A stretch of 64,000 nucleotides of DNA, taken from positions 1-64,000 of the forward strand of contig CBIHNI010000018.1 of NCBI GenBank assembly GCA_966211455.1. The letters run 5' to 3'. The DNA comes from 21-14-0-10-47-8 sp966211455 (lineage in GTDB: Bacteria > Bdellovibrionota > Bdellovibrionia > Bdellovibrionales > Bdellovibrionaceae). This document shows, piece after piece, positions 25,575-35,144 of the stretch (the stretch's first letter is position 1; every line of letters starts with the position of its first letter). Below the pieces are notes generated by a model that saw only the letters and a program-made list of their open reading frames with translations, had not been told where the DNA came from and ran no database searches. The translations under genes were made by a program, and so were the position numbers.

Positions 25575-26393
25575 ATGAGGCCCTTTGAAATCCGCGTCGT
25601 TTTAGTGCGCACCATTTATGACTCGAATATCGGGGCTAGCTCGCGTGCCATGGCCAATATGGGTGTCGAAAGCCTGATCCTGGTCGATCCTAAAACCGAA
25701 GTGACACTGAAGGCGCAACAAGCCGCCGCCACCGGGCAAGAAGCCTTACGAAATCGCAAAGTCTATAACGACTGGAAAGAGTTCCTGGCGCAAGAACCCG
25801 ATAGCATTCGCATCTGTTTTACCGCCCGCGACGGCAAAGGCCGACAGGTTCAGGATTTTCAAAAAACATTAGAGTGGTTGAAGACCGAACATCCCTTGTT
25901 TCAGAAAACCGAAGAAACACCGGTCGTCGTGCATTTGATTTTCGGTCCTGAAGATTGGGGACTGGCGGCCGAAGATTTAGAGCTCACTCACTTTGCGTGT
26001 TCGATTCCCACCTTTGGCGACAACACCAGCTTGAATTTGGCACAGGCCACGTTGCTGGCACTGTACACCTTGCGCCTGACTTGGGGCGGACAAAGAGCGC
26101 GTCTTGAAGGACAGCAGCCCCCGCGTGACGAGTCCGCCGTGTTTCCCGAAAAAGCTTTGCAAACCTGGATTCAAGAAATGGGTTTTGATATCACCAATCG
26201 CCGCGTGAATGCGTTTACGGTTCTTCGTCGCATGCTTTTGCAAAACGTCCCGAACCGCAAAGAACTGCGCATTCTGGAAACGGTTCTGCATCAAGGGATT
26301 CGCAAACTGCGCGAGTACAATCAGCTTCGCAAAGAAATGGGTTTACCGGCCATCGAAGCATCTACTGAAGATTCTGGCTCCTCGAAGAAATAA
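25575..26393 (+). CDS. TrmJ-like SPOUT RNA methyltransferase
   Basis: 272 residues. SPOUT-fold blocks: VLVRTIYDSNIGASSRAMANMG at the N-terminus (the NIG...RA motif), LIFGPEDWGLAAEDL near 120 and the knot motif FGDNTSLNLAQATLLALY near 150. This is the TrmJ/LasT branch that 2'-O-methylates tRNA or rRNA using S-adenosylmethionine. The target cannot be told from sequence. Its start is 9 nt after the hydroxylase stop. A C-terminal helical tail of about 80 residues ends in ASTEDSGSSKK. Confidence 0.9.
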   Translation: MRPFEIRVVLVRTIYDSNIGASSRAMANMGVESLILVDPKTEVTLKAQQAAATGQEALRNRKVYNDWKEFLAQEPDSIRICFTARDGKGRQVQDFQKTLEWLKTEHPLFQKTEETPVVVHLIFGPEDWGLAAEDLELTHFACSIPTFGDNTSLNLAQATLLALYTLRLTWGGQRARLEGQQPPRDESAVFPEKALQTWIQEMGFDITNRRVNAFTVLRRMLLQNVPNRKELRILETVLHQGIRKLREYNQLRKEMGLPAIEASTEDSGSSKK

Positions 26394-26430
26394 GATTTTT
26401 CGCAGAAGAGACATCAATCCTTAGATTTTT

Positions 26431-26892
26431 CTAAATTTCGCGCGCCGCTTTTTTGATCACGTCTTCGCGTGAGCGAGCGAGCTTGAGTCGCGCATTGATT
26501 CGGTCCAATTGCTCGGACAGTGTCTGCCCCAGATCGTTGAGCTCGTTGATTTTTTGAACCGTCTCATCTTGTTCGCCGCCCACCAGCTTCAAGCTTTCCA
26601 AGCGCTGCGAATTTTCTTCGATTTCTTTACTCAAAGTTTCCAGACGCTGATTCAATTTACGGCGATCGCTGGACAGAGCTTTGGTGATCGCTTTGATCTG
26701 CTCAAGGCTTAATGATTCAAGCTTACCGGTGACGAAAGGATCTTTGGTTCCACCCAAGGCTTGGGCCGCCGCTTCGGCTTCGCCATGCTCTTCGCCCAGA
26801 ATGGTTTCCCAAAAAAGGTTCCATTCGGTTTTCAAACCTTCAACGAATCCATGGGATTTAGCTTGTTTCTTGCGCGGAGCGGGGCCGGTCAT
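26431..26892 (-). CDS. coiled-coil protein of unknown function
   Basis: 153 residues, no signal peptide. The N-terminus is basic (APRKKQAKSHGF), followed by an aromatic patch (EWNLFWETILGEE) and, from about residue 65, an uninterrupted heptad-like helix rich in Leu, Glu and Lys. Its ATG overlaps the ribD stop by 1 nt (TGATG), so it is translationally coupled. I do not recognise the family. It is the last gene of the hppD-hmgA-ribD transcript. Confidence 0.75.
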   Translation of the reverse strand: MTGPAPRKKQAKSHGFVEGLKTEWNLFWETILGEEHGEAEAAAQALGGTKDPFVTGKLESLSLEQIKAITKALSSDRRKLNQRLETLSKEIEENSQRLESLKLVGGEQDETVQKINELNDLGQTLSEQLDRINARLKLARSREDVIKKAAREI

Positions 26893-28085
26893 CAGTTCAA
26901 TGTTCCTGTGATCAATAAGTCTTTCGAAAGCGGGATGATGTGTTGGTTTGCCAAAGCAATCCGGTCGCCCATAGAGGATATACTAACCTGTTCCGACCAG
27001 GCCTTGCCACTCTTGGCCCCTAGGATCATTGGAGCCTGAAAAAGATACAGCCGATTTGCCTTCTTCTCGCCTATAAACGAGCTGAGCACCTGCGCCCCAC
27101 CCTCAATGAAAATGGAGCGAATGCCGTAAGCCCATAATTTTGTTAAGAGAATATCTAGATTCAAGGATCCTGGACCTTGGGCTGGCAAAAAGATCACCTG
27201 AGCCCCCCACGGATTGGGTGGATTTTGGATGCTTTCCGAGACCGCAAAGAACACGTTTTCAGGGTCATGAGCCTTGGTGATTTGCAACTGATCCGCCCGT
27301 GCCAACAAAGTCGCGTTCGAATCCAAGATCACGACTTTCAGTTTTTTAGTTTTAAATTTTTCCAAACGGATGTTCAGCGAAGGATTGTCCTGCTCGACCG
27401 TTCCGTGGCCCACCAAGATGGCATCATGTGCCGCCCGCAGAACATGTGCGACTTCGCGAGATGTTTCGTCGGTGATCCATTTGCTTTCGCCGCTGGCCAA
27501 GGCCAGCTGCCCATCCAAAGAGCTTGCGACTTTCACCGAGACGAAAACTTTTTTCTGACGGAAATTCCACAGGAAATGTTCGCAGACTTCTTCGAGCTCG
27601 GATTTCATTCCGGTGTATTCGGTTGCTGGAATGCCCGCTTTGCGGATGATCTCGGCCCCTTGTCCCGCCACCAAAGGATTGGGGTCGGTCAAACCAAAGA
27701 TCACTTCGCGCAGCGGAAGCTGAGCCAAGGCCTTCGCACAAGACGGCGTTCGCCCTTCGTGCGCGCAGGGCTCAAGCGTGACAAACACGCGTGCATCTTT
27801 CAGATCTTCAGAGGTCAGACCTTTCAGGGCATTGACTTCGGCATGCGCTTCGCCGACGCGGGCGTGATAGCCCTTAGACAAGAATCGATTTTGCGAATCC
27901 AGAATCACACAGCCCACCAATGGATTGGGGCTGGTGAAACCCAAGCCTTTGTATGCTTCTTGAATGGCAAGCTTCATCGCCTGCTCATCACTTAACGGCT
28001 GCTGAGAAGTCGGCTCGGAAAGCAAGAGCCCCTGTTGTTGCAATCGCCTCTGCAGGGGTTCTGGGAAAAAGACAAAAGGGATCAT
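26892..28085 (-). CDS. ribD: bifunctional riboflavin biosynthesis deaminase/reductase
   Basis: 397 residues from ATG 28085, overlapping the hmgA stop by 4 nt. A cytidine-deaminase-type zinc domain at about 35-160 (SPNPLVGCVI, GEAHAEVNAL, LEPCAHEGRTPSC) is followed by the reductase domain (VASSLDGQLALASGESKWI, HDAILVGHGTVEQDNP, EGGAQVLSSFI). It catalyses the second and third steps of riboflavin synthesis. The first 30 residues are extra. Its position in a tyrosine-degradation transcript, away from other rib genes, is unusual. Confidence 0.92.
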   Translation of the reverse strand: MIPFVFFPEPLQRRLQQQGLLLSEPTSQQPLSDEQAMKLAIQEAYKGLGFTSPNPLVGCVILDSQNRFLSKGYHARVGEAHAEVNALKGLTSEDLKDARVFVTLEPCAHEGRTPSCAKALAQLPLREVIFGLTDPNPLVAGQGAEIIRKAGIPATEYTGMKSELEEVCEHFLWNFRQKKVFVSVKVASSLDGQLALASGESKWITDETSREVAHVLRAAHDAILVGHGTVEQDNPSLNIRLEKFKTKKLKVVILDSNATLLARADQLQITKAHDPENVFFAVSESIQNPPNPWGAQVIFLPAQGPGSLNLDILLTKLWAYGIRSIFIEGGAQVLSSFIGEKKANRLYLFQAPMILGAKSGKAWSEQVSISSMGDRIALANQHIIPLSKDLLITGTLN

Positions 28086-29188
28086 TTCATCCAGCTTTGC
28101 CAGTACTCTTTCACTTCGGTTTTTTCCAGCTGTGGATCGATTTGCAATGTCTGCCATGAATCGATCATCACAGCGTACTCGTCCGTGTGGGTTTTATTTC
28201 CGATATTCTTGATCGCCTTGGGATGCGGACCGTGCGGGAATCCCGCCGGATGCAAGGTGATCATCCCCGCATGCAAATTATCGCGGCTGAAGAAGTTTCC
28301 GTCGTGATAGAACAAGACCTCGTCGTAATCGATGTTCTGATGGTAGAAAGGAACCTTCAGGGCGTCGGCATCTTGTTCCAGCGGGCGCGGCAAGAATGTG
28401 CAAACCACAAATCCTTTGGCCACAAAAGTCGTATGCGCCGAAGGTGGCAAATGCACACGTGCGCTGACCAAAGGCATCAGATCATCCACGTGCAAAGTGA
28501 AGGGGAAGAAATCACCCTTCCACCCGACCGTATCGTAAACATTTTCAGCGTAGGCGAATTTGGTTTCTGTGTCCCAGCGTTTGACGATGATGTCGCGAAC
28601 GTCGGTTTTTGTTTCTTGCATGAAGGCATGCAAACGATCCAGATCCGGCTTACCGAAAGCGCCGGGATCGTAGAAAGCATTTCGTCCCACCATTCCGCGA
28701 TCCGGTTCGGTGAAGTAGCTGGATTTCGATTCGATCACCAAGAAATTGCAGTCTTCGTTGAAATGAAAACTGTGAGTGATGCATTTCGGGATGTTGATGT
28801 AAGAACCGCGGCGGAATTCAAGCAGACCGTATTCGGTCAGAACTTTTCCGGAACCTTGATGGCAAAAATACAAAGTATCGCCATCCGCATTGCGGAAAGC
28901 TTTCGTTGCGGTGCCTTGGGTTTTTTGATCCCAATACATCGAGATCACTACATCCGAATTGAAAAGCATGCGCTGCCATTTGCCGATATTTTTGGTCATC
29001 GCAATCGCATCAAAAAGATGCGGCTTCAGCGGACCTTCAATGCTGGTCCAACGCGTGCTGGGCTTGGGCTTGATCAGGTGAGAGACCGGACCGAAAAATC
29101 CTTTACGTCCCTGTTCCTCTTCGAAATGTCCTTCGGGAATGCCTTTGTGACCTTGGGTCGTGGCCTTCCCCTGATTGTACTGATGCAT
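28082..29188 (-). CDS. hmgA: homogentisate 1,2-dioxygenase
   Basis: 368 residues from ATG 29188, 1 nt after the hppD stop. Family blocks are GDTLYFCHQGSGKVLTEYG (near 120), RRGSYINIPKCITHSF and the metal-site region LHPAGFPHGPHPKAIK near the C-terminus. It opens homogentisate to maleylacetoacetate with iron and oxygen. Shorter than the 430-residue animal enzymes, as in the short bacterial branch. It lies directly after hppD, so the two steps are expressed together. Confidence 0.92.
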   Translation of the reverse strand: MHQYNQGKATTQGHKGIPEGHFEEEQGRKGFFGPVSHLIKPKPSTRWTSIEGPLKPHLFDAIAMTKNIGKWQRMLFNSDVVISMYWDQKTQGTATKAFRNADGDTLYFCHQGSGKVLTEYGLLEFRRGSYINIPKCITHSFHFNEDCNFLVIESKSSYFTEPDRGMVGRNAFYDPGAFGKPDLDRLHAFMQETKTDVRDIIVKRWDTETKFAYAENVYDTVGWKGDFFPFTLHVDDLMPLVSARVHLPPSAHTTFVAKGFVVCTFLPRPLEQDADALKVPFYHQNIDYDEVLFYHDGNFFSRDNLHAGMITLHPAGFPHGPHPKAIKNIGNKTHTDEYAVMIDSWQTLQIDPQLEKTEVKEYWQSWMK

Positions 29189-29189
29189 A

Positions 29190-30248
29190 TTACAGGTATC
29201 CTCGCTCGCGTTGATCTTGTTCGATGGCATCGAACAACGCCTGGAAGTTTCCGTTGCCGAATCCGTCGTGACCTTTGCGTTGAATCACTTCGAAGAAAAT
29301 CGGACCGATGATGTTTTTCGAGAAAATTTGCAACAAGTATCCATCGTGATCACCGTCGACCAGGATGGCATTTCGGCGCAAACGATCCAAATCTTCTGTG
29401 ACCATTGGCAAACGGTCTTTCAGCATTTTGTAGTAAGTGTCCGGCGGTGCCGACAAAAATTCCAGCTGGGTCGTCTTCAGCGCTTCCAATGTGTCAACGA
29501 TATTCGGAGTCAGCAAAGCCAAGTGCTGGATGCCCGAGCCTTTGTATTCGTCCAGATACTCTTGAATCTGAGATTTCCCGTCGGACGGTTCGTTGATTGG
29601 AACCGCGAACAGTCCACAAGGAGAACGCATCACCTTTGACAGAAGACCCGTTTGCTTTCCTTTGATATCGAAATAGCGGGTTTCGCGGAATCCGAAAATG
29701 TTCGTGTAGAAATCGCACCACTTCTGCATTTCGCCTTTTGGCACGTTGTTGGTGAAGTGATCGACAATCGTGAAGCCCATGCCTTTCGGCGACTTGTCTT
29801 CTGGCTTCACTTTGAAAATCTTTTCGTAAAGTTCCGCCGTGTTTTTTGGATCCATGAAGAAGATCAACGAATCACCAATGCCATAAATCGCTGGGAATGG
29901 TGTCGCCCCTTTTTCGGCATCGTTACCGACATAAGGCTTTCCACCGCGAGCCACCGCCGTTTCAAATGCGAATTTCGCATCTTTCACTCGGAAGCCGGTT
30001 GATGAAATTGAAGGACCATGGCTTTTTGCAAAGTTCACCGCAAAAGTTCCAGGCTCGGTGTTCAAGATGAAATTGATATCGTTCTGACGGAAAAGTTTGA
30101 TTTGCTTTCCGGGAATGCTGCCGATTTCTTTGAAGCCCCATTTTTTAAACAAAGTTTCAAAATATTGTGCGTCTGGGCCCGAGTATTCGACGAACTCGAC
30201 ACCGTTCAGGCCGACAGGATTGGAAACAGATTCAGACACTTGTGACAT
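29190..30248 (-). CDS. hppD: 4-hydroxyphenylpyruvate dioxygenase
   Basis: 352 residues, the normal length. Two vicinal-oxygen-chelate halves: N-terminal GVEFVEYSGPDAQYFETLF and C-terminal GFTIVDHFTNNV (an iron His), GIQHLALLTPNIV (an iron His) and the end block FFEVIQRKGHDGFGNGNF with the iron Glu. It converts 4-hydroxyphenylpyruvate to homogentisate. First gene of the minus-strand operon hppD-hmgA-ribD-26431. A GGAGG lies about 12 nt before the start. Confidence 0.95.
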   Translation of the reverse strand: MSQVSESVSNPVGLNGVEFVEYSGPDAQYFETLFKKWGFKEIGSIPGKQIKLFRQNDINFILNTEPGTFAVNFAKSHGPSISSTGFRVKDAKFAFETAVARGGKPYVGNDAEKGATPFPAIYGIGDSLIFFMDPKNTAELYEKIFKVKPEDKSPKGMGFTIVDHFTNNVPKGEMQKWCDFYTNIFGFRETRYFDIKGKQTGLLSKVMRSPCGLFAVPINEPSDGKSQIQEYLDEYKGSGIQHLALLTPNIVDTLEALKTTQLEFLSAPPDTYYKMLKDRLPMVTEDLDRLRRNAILVDGDHDGYLLQIFSKNIIGPIFFEVIQRKGHDGFGNGNFQALFDAIEQDQRERGYL

Positions 30249-30324
30249 AAGCCAATGCCTCCATTTTTGAATGCCCCAGTTTTACCAGTTCTCAGAGGGA
30301 AATTCGAATGAATAAGGTGTTTAT

Positions 30325-31617
30325 TTAAACACGCGTCAGACTGTGCATGTCTTGATAAAACTTCGAGACGGCCGGATCCGTGATCACCGATCGCGGGCTC
30401 CAGCCCAGCAATTTCAGGCCGTCACCGCTGCGCAAACGGCTTAAAGCCACGTAGGCGTGACCGGGCTCCCACAACCGAGACAAATCGACCCAGATTTCAT
30501 CCAGGGTCGCGCCCTGCGATTTATGGATCGTTGTGGCATAAGCCAAGGTCAAAGGAAAATTGATGACGGACGCCACGGTTTTGCCTTCGGAATCCTGCAA
30601 CGAGAACTGCGTTTTTTCGACGGTCACATGACGGAAGGTTTCTTTTTCAACCGTGATTTTGTCGGGCGAAATATCGACCACCGTGCCCTTGGTGCCATTC
30701 ACCCAGCGTTTGTTCGGATCGTTTTGCACGAATAGAACTTTGCAACCGACTTTCAAAGTCAGCTCGCCCGGAATTGGCGAATTTTTCTTTAGCGCTTCGA
30801 CCAATCTTTCTTCGCCCAAATAAATCGACGGGATCTTCACTTCTTCGGATGGAATCTGCGAAAGTTTCTTTTGATTGAAAATCTCGGACTGATCTCTTCG
30901 TGGGAAAAGTCGCGTCGTCTCGTCGTCTTCATCGTGCTCGCGGATTTTGAAATCCAAATAATCGCGCACCTCTTCGCCGACCTTGCCTTGGCGGACGTCG
31001 GCCAGCACGTTCAAAAATTCTTGATCATAGGTTCGTTGATTTTTTCTCAGCTCGACAATTTGAAATCCGCTTTGCTCCCAGGTTTGACTCTGAAAAGCCC
31101 ACTCGCGCTTTTGTCCTTGGCGCGTGACCGGTGGCAGCTGCGCAAAATCACCAACGACGATGACCCGCATGCCTCCCCATGGAAGCGCTGATTGCCTTGC
31201 GTGACGGGCCAGATTTTCGGCCACCTCCAGGGCGCTCGACGGAATCATCGAAATCTCATCGATGATGACGCCTTCGACTTGGCTGAGACGCTTGATCAAT
31301 TTGGCGTCGTCCTTCATTCGCTGGTAAGTAGCGCTGGGCCCGCCTTCCATAATGCCCAGACCAAAAAAGCTGTGAAAGGTGCGCCCGCCAAGCAGGACGG
31401 CCGCGGCCCCGGTGCTCGCCAAGATCGGCATCGCTTTGACGTCGACACCTTTCATAAAATGACGGATCAAAAAGCTTTTTCCACTGCCTGCTCCGCCGGT
31501 GACAAAGACGTTTTCGCCGCTTTGAAGCACTTCGTAAGCGATTTGTTGTTCAGCATCTAAAACCGCCTCAGGCGATGCGTCAGATACTTTATGGGGGGTG
31601 GGTTTCTTCTTCGTCAT
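30325..31617 (-). CDS. PIF1/RecD-like DNA helicase
   Basis: 430 residues. Walker A is GGAGSGKS at 41-48, Walker B VIIDEISMI near 115, then VVGDFAQLPPV, RKNQRTYDQEFLNVL, and the C-terminal superfamily 1B motif TTIHKSQGATLDEIWVDLS with YVALSRLRSGDGL. This matches the short PIF1-type helicases that unwind DNA 5' to 3'. Monocistronic; its stop codon lies in a short GTGTTT/AAACAC inverted repeat at 30325, which may help termination. Confidence 0.88.
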   Translation of the reverse strand: MTKKKPTPHKVSDASPEAVLDAEQQIAYEVLQSGENVFVTGGAGSGKSFLIRHFMKGVDVKAMPILASTGAAAVLLGGRTFHSFFGLGIMEGGPSATYQRMKDDAKLIKRLSQVEGVIIDEISMIPSSALEVAENLARHARQSALPWGGMRVIVVGDFAQLPPVTRQGQKREWAFQSQTWEQSGFQIVELRKNQRTYDQEFLNVLADVRQGKVGEEVRDYLDFKIREHDEDDETTRLFPRRDQSEIFNQKKLSQIPSEEVKIPSIYLGEERLVEALKKNSPIPGELTLKVGCKVLFVQNDPNKRWVNGTKGTVVDISPDKITVEKETFRHVTVEKTQFSLQDSEGKTVASVINFPLTLAYATTIHKSQGATLDEIWVDLSRLWEPGHAYVALSRLRSGDGLKLLGWSPRSVITDPAVSKFYQDMHSLTRV

Positions 31618-31742
31618 TTTGGTGAATCAATTTACTCGATCTAAAGACTGAGAGCTAGAAACCTTCATTGACACAGCGCTTTGACAAACGTGGCGGTGCC
31701 GATTTTGTGGTATATCTCAATACCTTACGCGAAGGAGCGCTT

Positions 31743-32165
31743 ATGATCGAAACTAAATCACCACAAGACAGAAAGTTAGAAGGTGAGTCCATGTCGAAGA
31801 ATTTTGTGCAGTTTGAAACAAAAGAAGAAAATCTCTATTACCACGGTGTTCAAGATATTGATCCTCGTGAACTGGCACAGAAAAAGGACCAGGTCGTCCT
31901 GATCGACGTTCGCCAACCCGAAGAATACCAAGGTGACCTGGGACACATCCCGGGTTCCACTTTGATTGCACTGGACACACTGCCTGACAGCATGAACCAA
32001 ATCCCACAAGACAAAACAGTGGTTTTCGTTTGCCGTAGCGGAGGTCGCTCAGCTCGAGCCGCCGCCTACGCGATGGAACAGGGTTACCACAATGTCTACA
32101 ACCTTAAAGGTGGCATGATTCTCTGGAACGAGCTTCATTTGCAGACCGAAGCTGAAGAAGAATAA
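31743..32165 (+). CDS. rhodanese-like domain protein
   Basis: 140 residues from ATG 31743, with a strong GAAGGAG site 6 nt before it; ATG 31791, with its own AAGGTGAG, would give a shorter form. The single rhodanese domain has LIDVRQPEEY, GHIPGSTLI and the active-site loop VCRSGGRSARAA with Cys97. Cytosolic. Such proteins carry persulfide sulfur or act as redox relays; the partner is unknown. It lies 8 nt before the HAD nucleotidase and probably shares its transcript. Confidence 0.9.
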   Translation: MIETKSPQDRKLEGESMSKNFVQFETKEENLYYHGVQDIDPRELAQKKDQVVLIDVRQPEEYQGDLGHIPGSTLIALDTLPDSMNQIPQDKTVVFVCRSGGRSARAAAYAMEQGYHNVYNLKGGMILWNELHLQTEAEEE

Positions 32166-32173
32166 GAAAAGAA

Positions 32174-33544
32174 ATGAACGGACACGTTTACGTCAATCGC
32201 ACTCTCAATTTGAAGAGGATCCGCTACATCGGCCTCGATATGGACCATACATTGGTTCGCTATTACTCGGAGGAATTCGAGCGTCTTTCTCACTCGGTGA
32301 TGAAAGAAAAATTGGTCAAAGGAAAAAACTATCCGGAAGCGGTGAAGGCTTTGCACTTTGATTACAATCTGGCGATCCGCGGCCTTGTCGTGGATCGCGA
32401 GAAGGGCCATCTGCTGAAACTGAATCGTCACTCGGCGATTCGTGCCAGCTATCATGGTTTGGCTCCGCTGGATTTTAAGACTCAGCAGAAGATTTATAAA
32501 AGCAAATACATCGATCTGTCGGATTCCGCTTACATGGCGGTCGACACTTCGTTTTCTATTTCGCTGGCGACACTGATCGCGCAAATCATCGAACTGAAGA
32601 AGGCCAATCCGGCTTCTTATCCCGATTTTGCCAAAATCGCGGACGATGTGCTTTATGTTTTGGATGAAGCTCACCGCGACGGTTCTTTGAAAGAGGTCGT
32701 CAAACACGATCTGGCGAAATTCATCATCAAAGATCCGGATGTGGTGGCAGGCCTTGAAAAATTCAAGCGTCACGGAAAGAAAATTTTCGTTCTGACCAAT
32801 TCGGATTTCGCTTACACGAAACTGCTTTTGGACTTTGCGATCAATCCATTTTTGAAAGAACACAAGTCCTGGATGGATCTTTTCGAGATCGTCGTGACGA
32901 TGGCGCAGAAACCGCGCTTCTTCTACGACAACTTGAAATTCATGAAGGTCGATCCCGCCAACGGCACCATGGTCAATCACTGGGACAAACTGGTTCCGGG
33001 CATTTACCAGGGCGGCTGCGCCGAGATCTTCACCAAGGATCTGGGCCTTGAAGGCGACGAGATCTTGTACATCGGCGATCATATTTATGGCGATATCCTG
33101 CGCTTGAAAAAAGACTGTGGATGGCGAACGGCCATGGTGATTGAAGAGCTGGAAAAAGAAGTCGAGATGAACAAGAAGAACGAAAAGCTCATTCTTGAAA
33201 TCGAAACCTTGATGAAGAAAAAAGAACCGCTTGAAGAAGAGCTGACGGATCTGATGACCCGTAAGATCGAAAAGATCGGCACGATCGACGAAACCCGCAT
33301 CGAGACTTTGCAAAAGCAAATTGCCGAAGTCGATGCGCAGATCAGCGGTCATATCAAAGTTCAGCAATCGGCTTATAATGAGCACTGGGGTCAGCTGATG
33401 CGTGCCGGAAACGAAGAAAGCTATTTCGCCTATCAGGTGGATCGCTACGCTTGCGTTTACATGCCGAAGATCGCCGACCTGTTGGCGCTGTCGCCGCGAA
33501 CCTACTTCCGCGCGCCTCGCCGCCCACTGAGCCACGAATTTTAG
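32174..33544 (+). CDS. HAD-IG family 5'-nucleotidase
   Basis: 456 residues. HAD motif I is GLDMDHTLVRY with the catalytic Asp pair at 22 and 24; motif II is FVLTNSDFAYTKLLL; motif IV is LYIGDHIYGDIL. Residues 330-400 form a long coiled-coil (EELEKEVEMNKKNEKLILEIE). It resembles the eukaryotic-type cytosolic purine 5'-nucleotidase, which releases nucleosides from IMP or GMP. A predator that recycles prey nucleotides would have use for this, but that is inference. Confidence 0.88.
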   Translation: MNGHVYVNRTLNLKRIRYIGLDMDHTLVRYYSEEFERLSHSVMKEKLVKGKNYPEAVKALHFDYNLAIRGLVVDREKGHLLKLNRHSAIRASYHGLAPLDFKTQQKIYKSKYIDLSDSAYMAVDTSFSISLATLIAQIIELKKANPASYPDFAKIADDVLYVLDEAHRDGSLKEVVKHDLAKFIIKDPDVVAGLEKFKRHGKKIFVLTNSDFAYTKLLLDFAINPFLKEHKSWMDLFEIVVTMAQKPRFFYDNLKFMKVDPANGTMVNHWDKLVPGIYQGGCAEIFTKDLGLEGDEILYIGDHIYGDILRLKKDCGWRTAMVIEELEKEVEMNKKNEKLILEIETLMKKKEPLEEELTDLMTRKIEKIGTIDETRIETLQKQIAEVDAQISGHIKVQQSAYNEHWGQLMRAGNEESYFAYQVDRYACVYMPKIADLLALSPRTYFRAPRRPLSHEF

Positions 33545-33547
33545 GAC

Positions 33548-35143
33548 ATGAGTTCAAGTTCGCAGACCAAAACTGAACCCAAAAAAGCAGCTTCGAAAAG
33601 CGGAGCTGCTTTGGTCGCGATCGGCATTCTTTTAAGCCGCATCATGGGCTTGGTTCGCCAAAAGATCTTTGCTTTCTATTTCGGGAACTCGGATCTGGGC
33701 GACGCTTTTTACGCCGCTTTGAAAATTCCAAATTTCATGCAGAACCTTTTGGGCGATGGTGTTTTGTCCGCAAGCTTCATCCCCGTCTATTCGAAACTTT
33801 TGGCCGAAGGTCAAAAAGAAGAAGCCGATCGCGTCGCCGGCGTGATTGGTTCACTGCTAGCGGTGCTGAACACCTTGCTGGTCGGCATTGGCGTCGTCGC
33901 AACCCCGTGGATGATCGATTTGATCGCGCCGGGCTTTCACGGCGAAAAACGCGATCTGACCATTTTGCTGGTGCAGATTTTCTTTCCGGGTACGGGCTTT
34001 TTGGTGATGTCAGCCTGGTGCTTGGGGATCTTGAACAGTCACCGCAAATTTTTTCTGTCTTACGCCGCCCCGGTGATTTGGAATATCACGATTATTTTGG
34101 TTCTGGTGATTTTCGGCAATCGCGTCCCCGCGGATCAGCTGGTGGTTTACACCTCTTGGGGAGTGTTAGCCGGATCGGCGCTGCAGTTCCTGATTCAGGT
34201 GCCGACGGTGATGCGCAGTGCCCGTTACCTGCGCTGGAGTCTTGAAACGGTCAGCGCTCCGGTTCGCCAGGTGATGAAAAGCTTTACTCCGGTGGTGACG
34301 TCCCGTGGGGTCGTGCAGCTCAGCGCTTATGTCGATAACATTCTGGCCTCTTTGCTTCCCAGCGGTGCGGTGGCTTCTTTGGCTTATGCGCAGTCGCTTT
34401 ACATGCTTCCGATCAGTCTTTTTGGCATGTCGGTTTCAGCGGCGGAACTGCCCGCGATGTCGGGTGCCGTGGGATCGGATGAAGAGATCGCCGCCCATTT
34501 GCGCAAGCGTTTAGCCGCCGGCCTTCGTCAGATTGCTTTCTTTGTGATCCCTTCGGTGGTGGGATTTTGGACTGTCGGTGACGTGATTGTCCGGGCCCTT
34601 TATCAGGGCGGCGAATTCGGTAACGACAGTGTGAATTATGTTTGGGGAGTCTTAGCCGGATCCACCGTGGGATTGCTGGCCGGAACTTTGGGCCGATTGT
34701 ACTCGTCCGCATTTTATTCTTTAAAAGACACGAAGACGCCTTTGAAATTCGCGGTCATCCGCGTGATCTTGACCACAGCTCTTGGATGGATCTGCGGACT
34801 GTATCTGCCCGGCTGGTTGGGGCTGGAAGCGTCTTGGGGTACGGCAGGTCTCACCGCTTCGGCCGGTGCCGCCGGTTGGGTCGAGTTCTGGCTTTTACGC
34901 CGAAGTCTTTCACGGCGAATCGGCGATATCTCGTTTCCAAAATTTTTTCTGGCGAAGGCTTGGTTTTCGGCGATCGTTGCCGGCAGCGCCGCATTTGGTA
35001 TCAAATGGTTCTTTAATATGAATCATCCGTTGATCGCGCTTTGCCTGGTGCTGGCCGGATTTGGAGTGATCTATTTCCCGCTGACGGCCGCGCTTGGAAT
35101 CGAAGAATCCAAGCGCTACATGAAAAAGCTGAAACGCTTCTAA
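33548..35143 (+). CDS. murJ: lipid II flippase MurJ
   Basis: 531 residues with about 14 membrane segments. The N-terminal GILLSRIMGLVRQKIFAFYFG and the block DAFYAALKIPNFMQNLLGDGVLSASFIPVYSKLL are MurJ/MviN signatures. It moves lipid-linked peptidoglycan precursor across the inner membrane. It starts 3 nt after the nucleotidase stop and ends 1 nt before the convergent stop of the next gene. Confidence 0.95.
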   Translation: MSSSSQTKTEPKKAASKSGAALVAIGILLSRIMGLVRQKIFAFYFGNSDLGDAFYAALKIPNFMQNLLGDGVLSASFIPVYSKLLAEGQKEEADRVAGVIGSLLAVLNTLLVGIGVVATPWMIDLIAPGFHGEKRDLTILLVQIFFPGTGFLVMSAWCLGILNSHRKFFLSYAAPVIWNITIILVLVIFGNRVPADQLVVYTSWGVLAGSALQFLIQVPTVMRSARYLRWSLETVSAPVRQVMKSFTPVVTSRGVVQLSAYVDNILASLLPSGAVASLAYAQSLYMLPISLFGMSVSAAELPAMSGAVGSDEEIAAHLRKRLAAGLRQIAFFVIPSVVGFWTVGDVIVRALYQGGEFGNDSVNYVWGVLAGSTVGLLAGTLGRLYSSAFYSLKDTKTPLKFAVIRVILTTALGWICGLYLPGWLGLEASWGTAGLTASAGAAGWVEFWLLRRSLSRRIGDISFPKFFLAKAWFSAIVAGSAAFGIKWFFNMNHPLIALCLVLAGFGVIYFPLTAALGIEESKRYMKKLKRF

Positions 35144-35144
35144 T

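Noticed and set aside
27177..27995. 272-codon open frame on the plus strand
   Set aside because: Opposite ribD, whose deaminase and reductase motifs are unmistakable.
28187..29311. 374-codon open frame on the plus strand
   Set aside because: Opposite homogentisate dioxygenase and the end of HPPD; no motif, no ribosome site.
32135..33535. 466-codon open frame on the minus strand
   Set aside because: It lies entirely opposite the HAD-IG 5'-nucleotidase, whose motifs are clear. The antisense protein shows no motif and is rich in residues expected from complementing the real codons.
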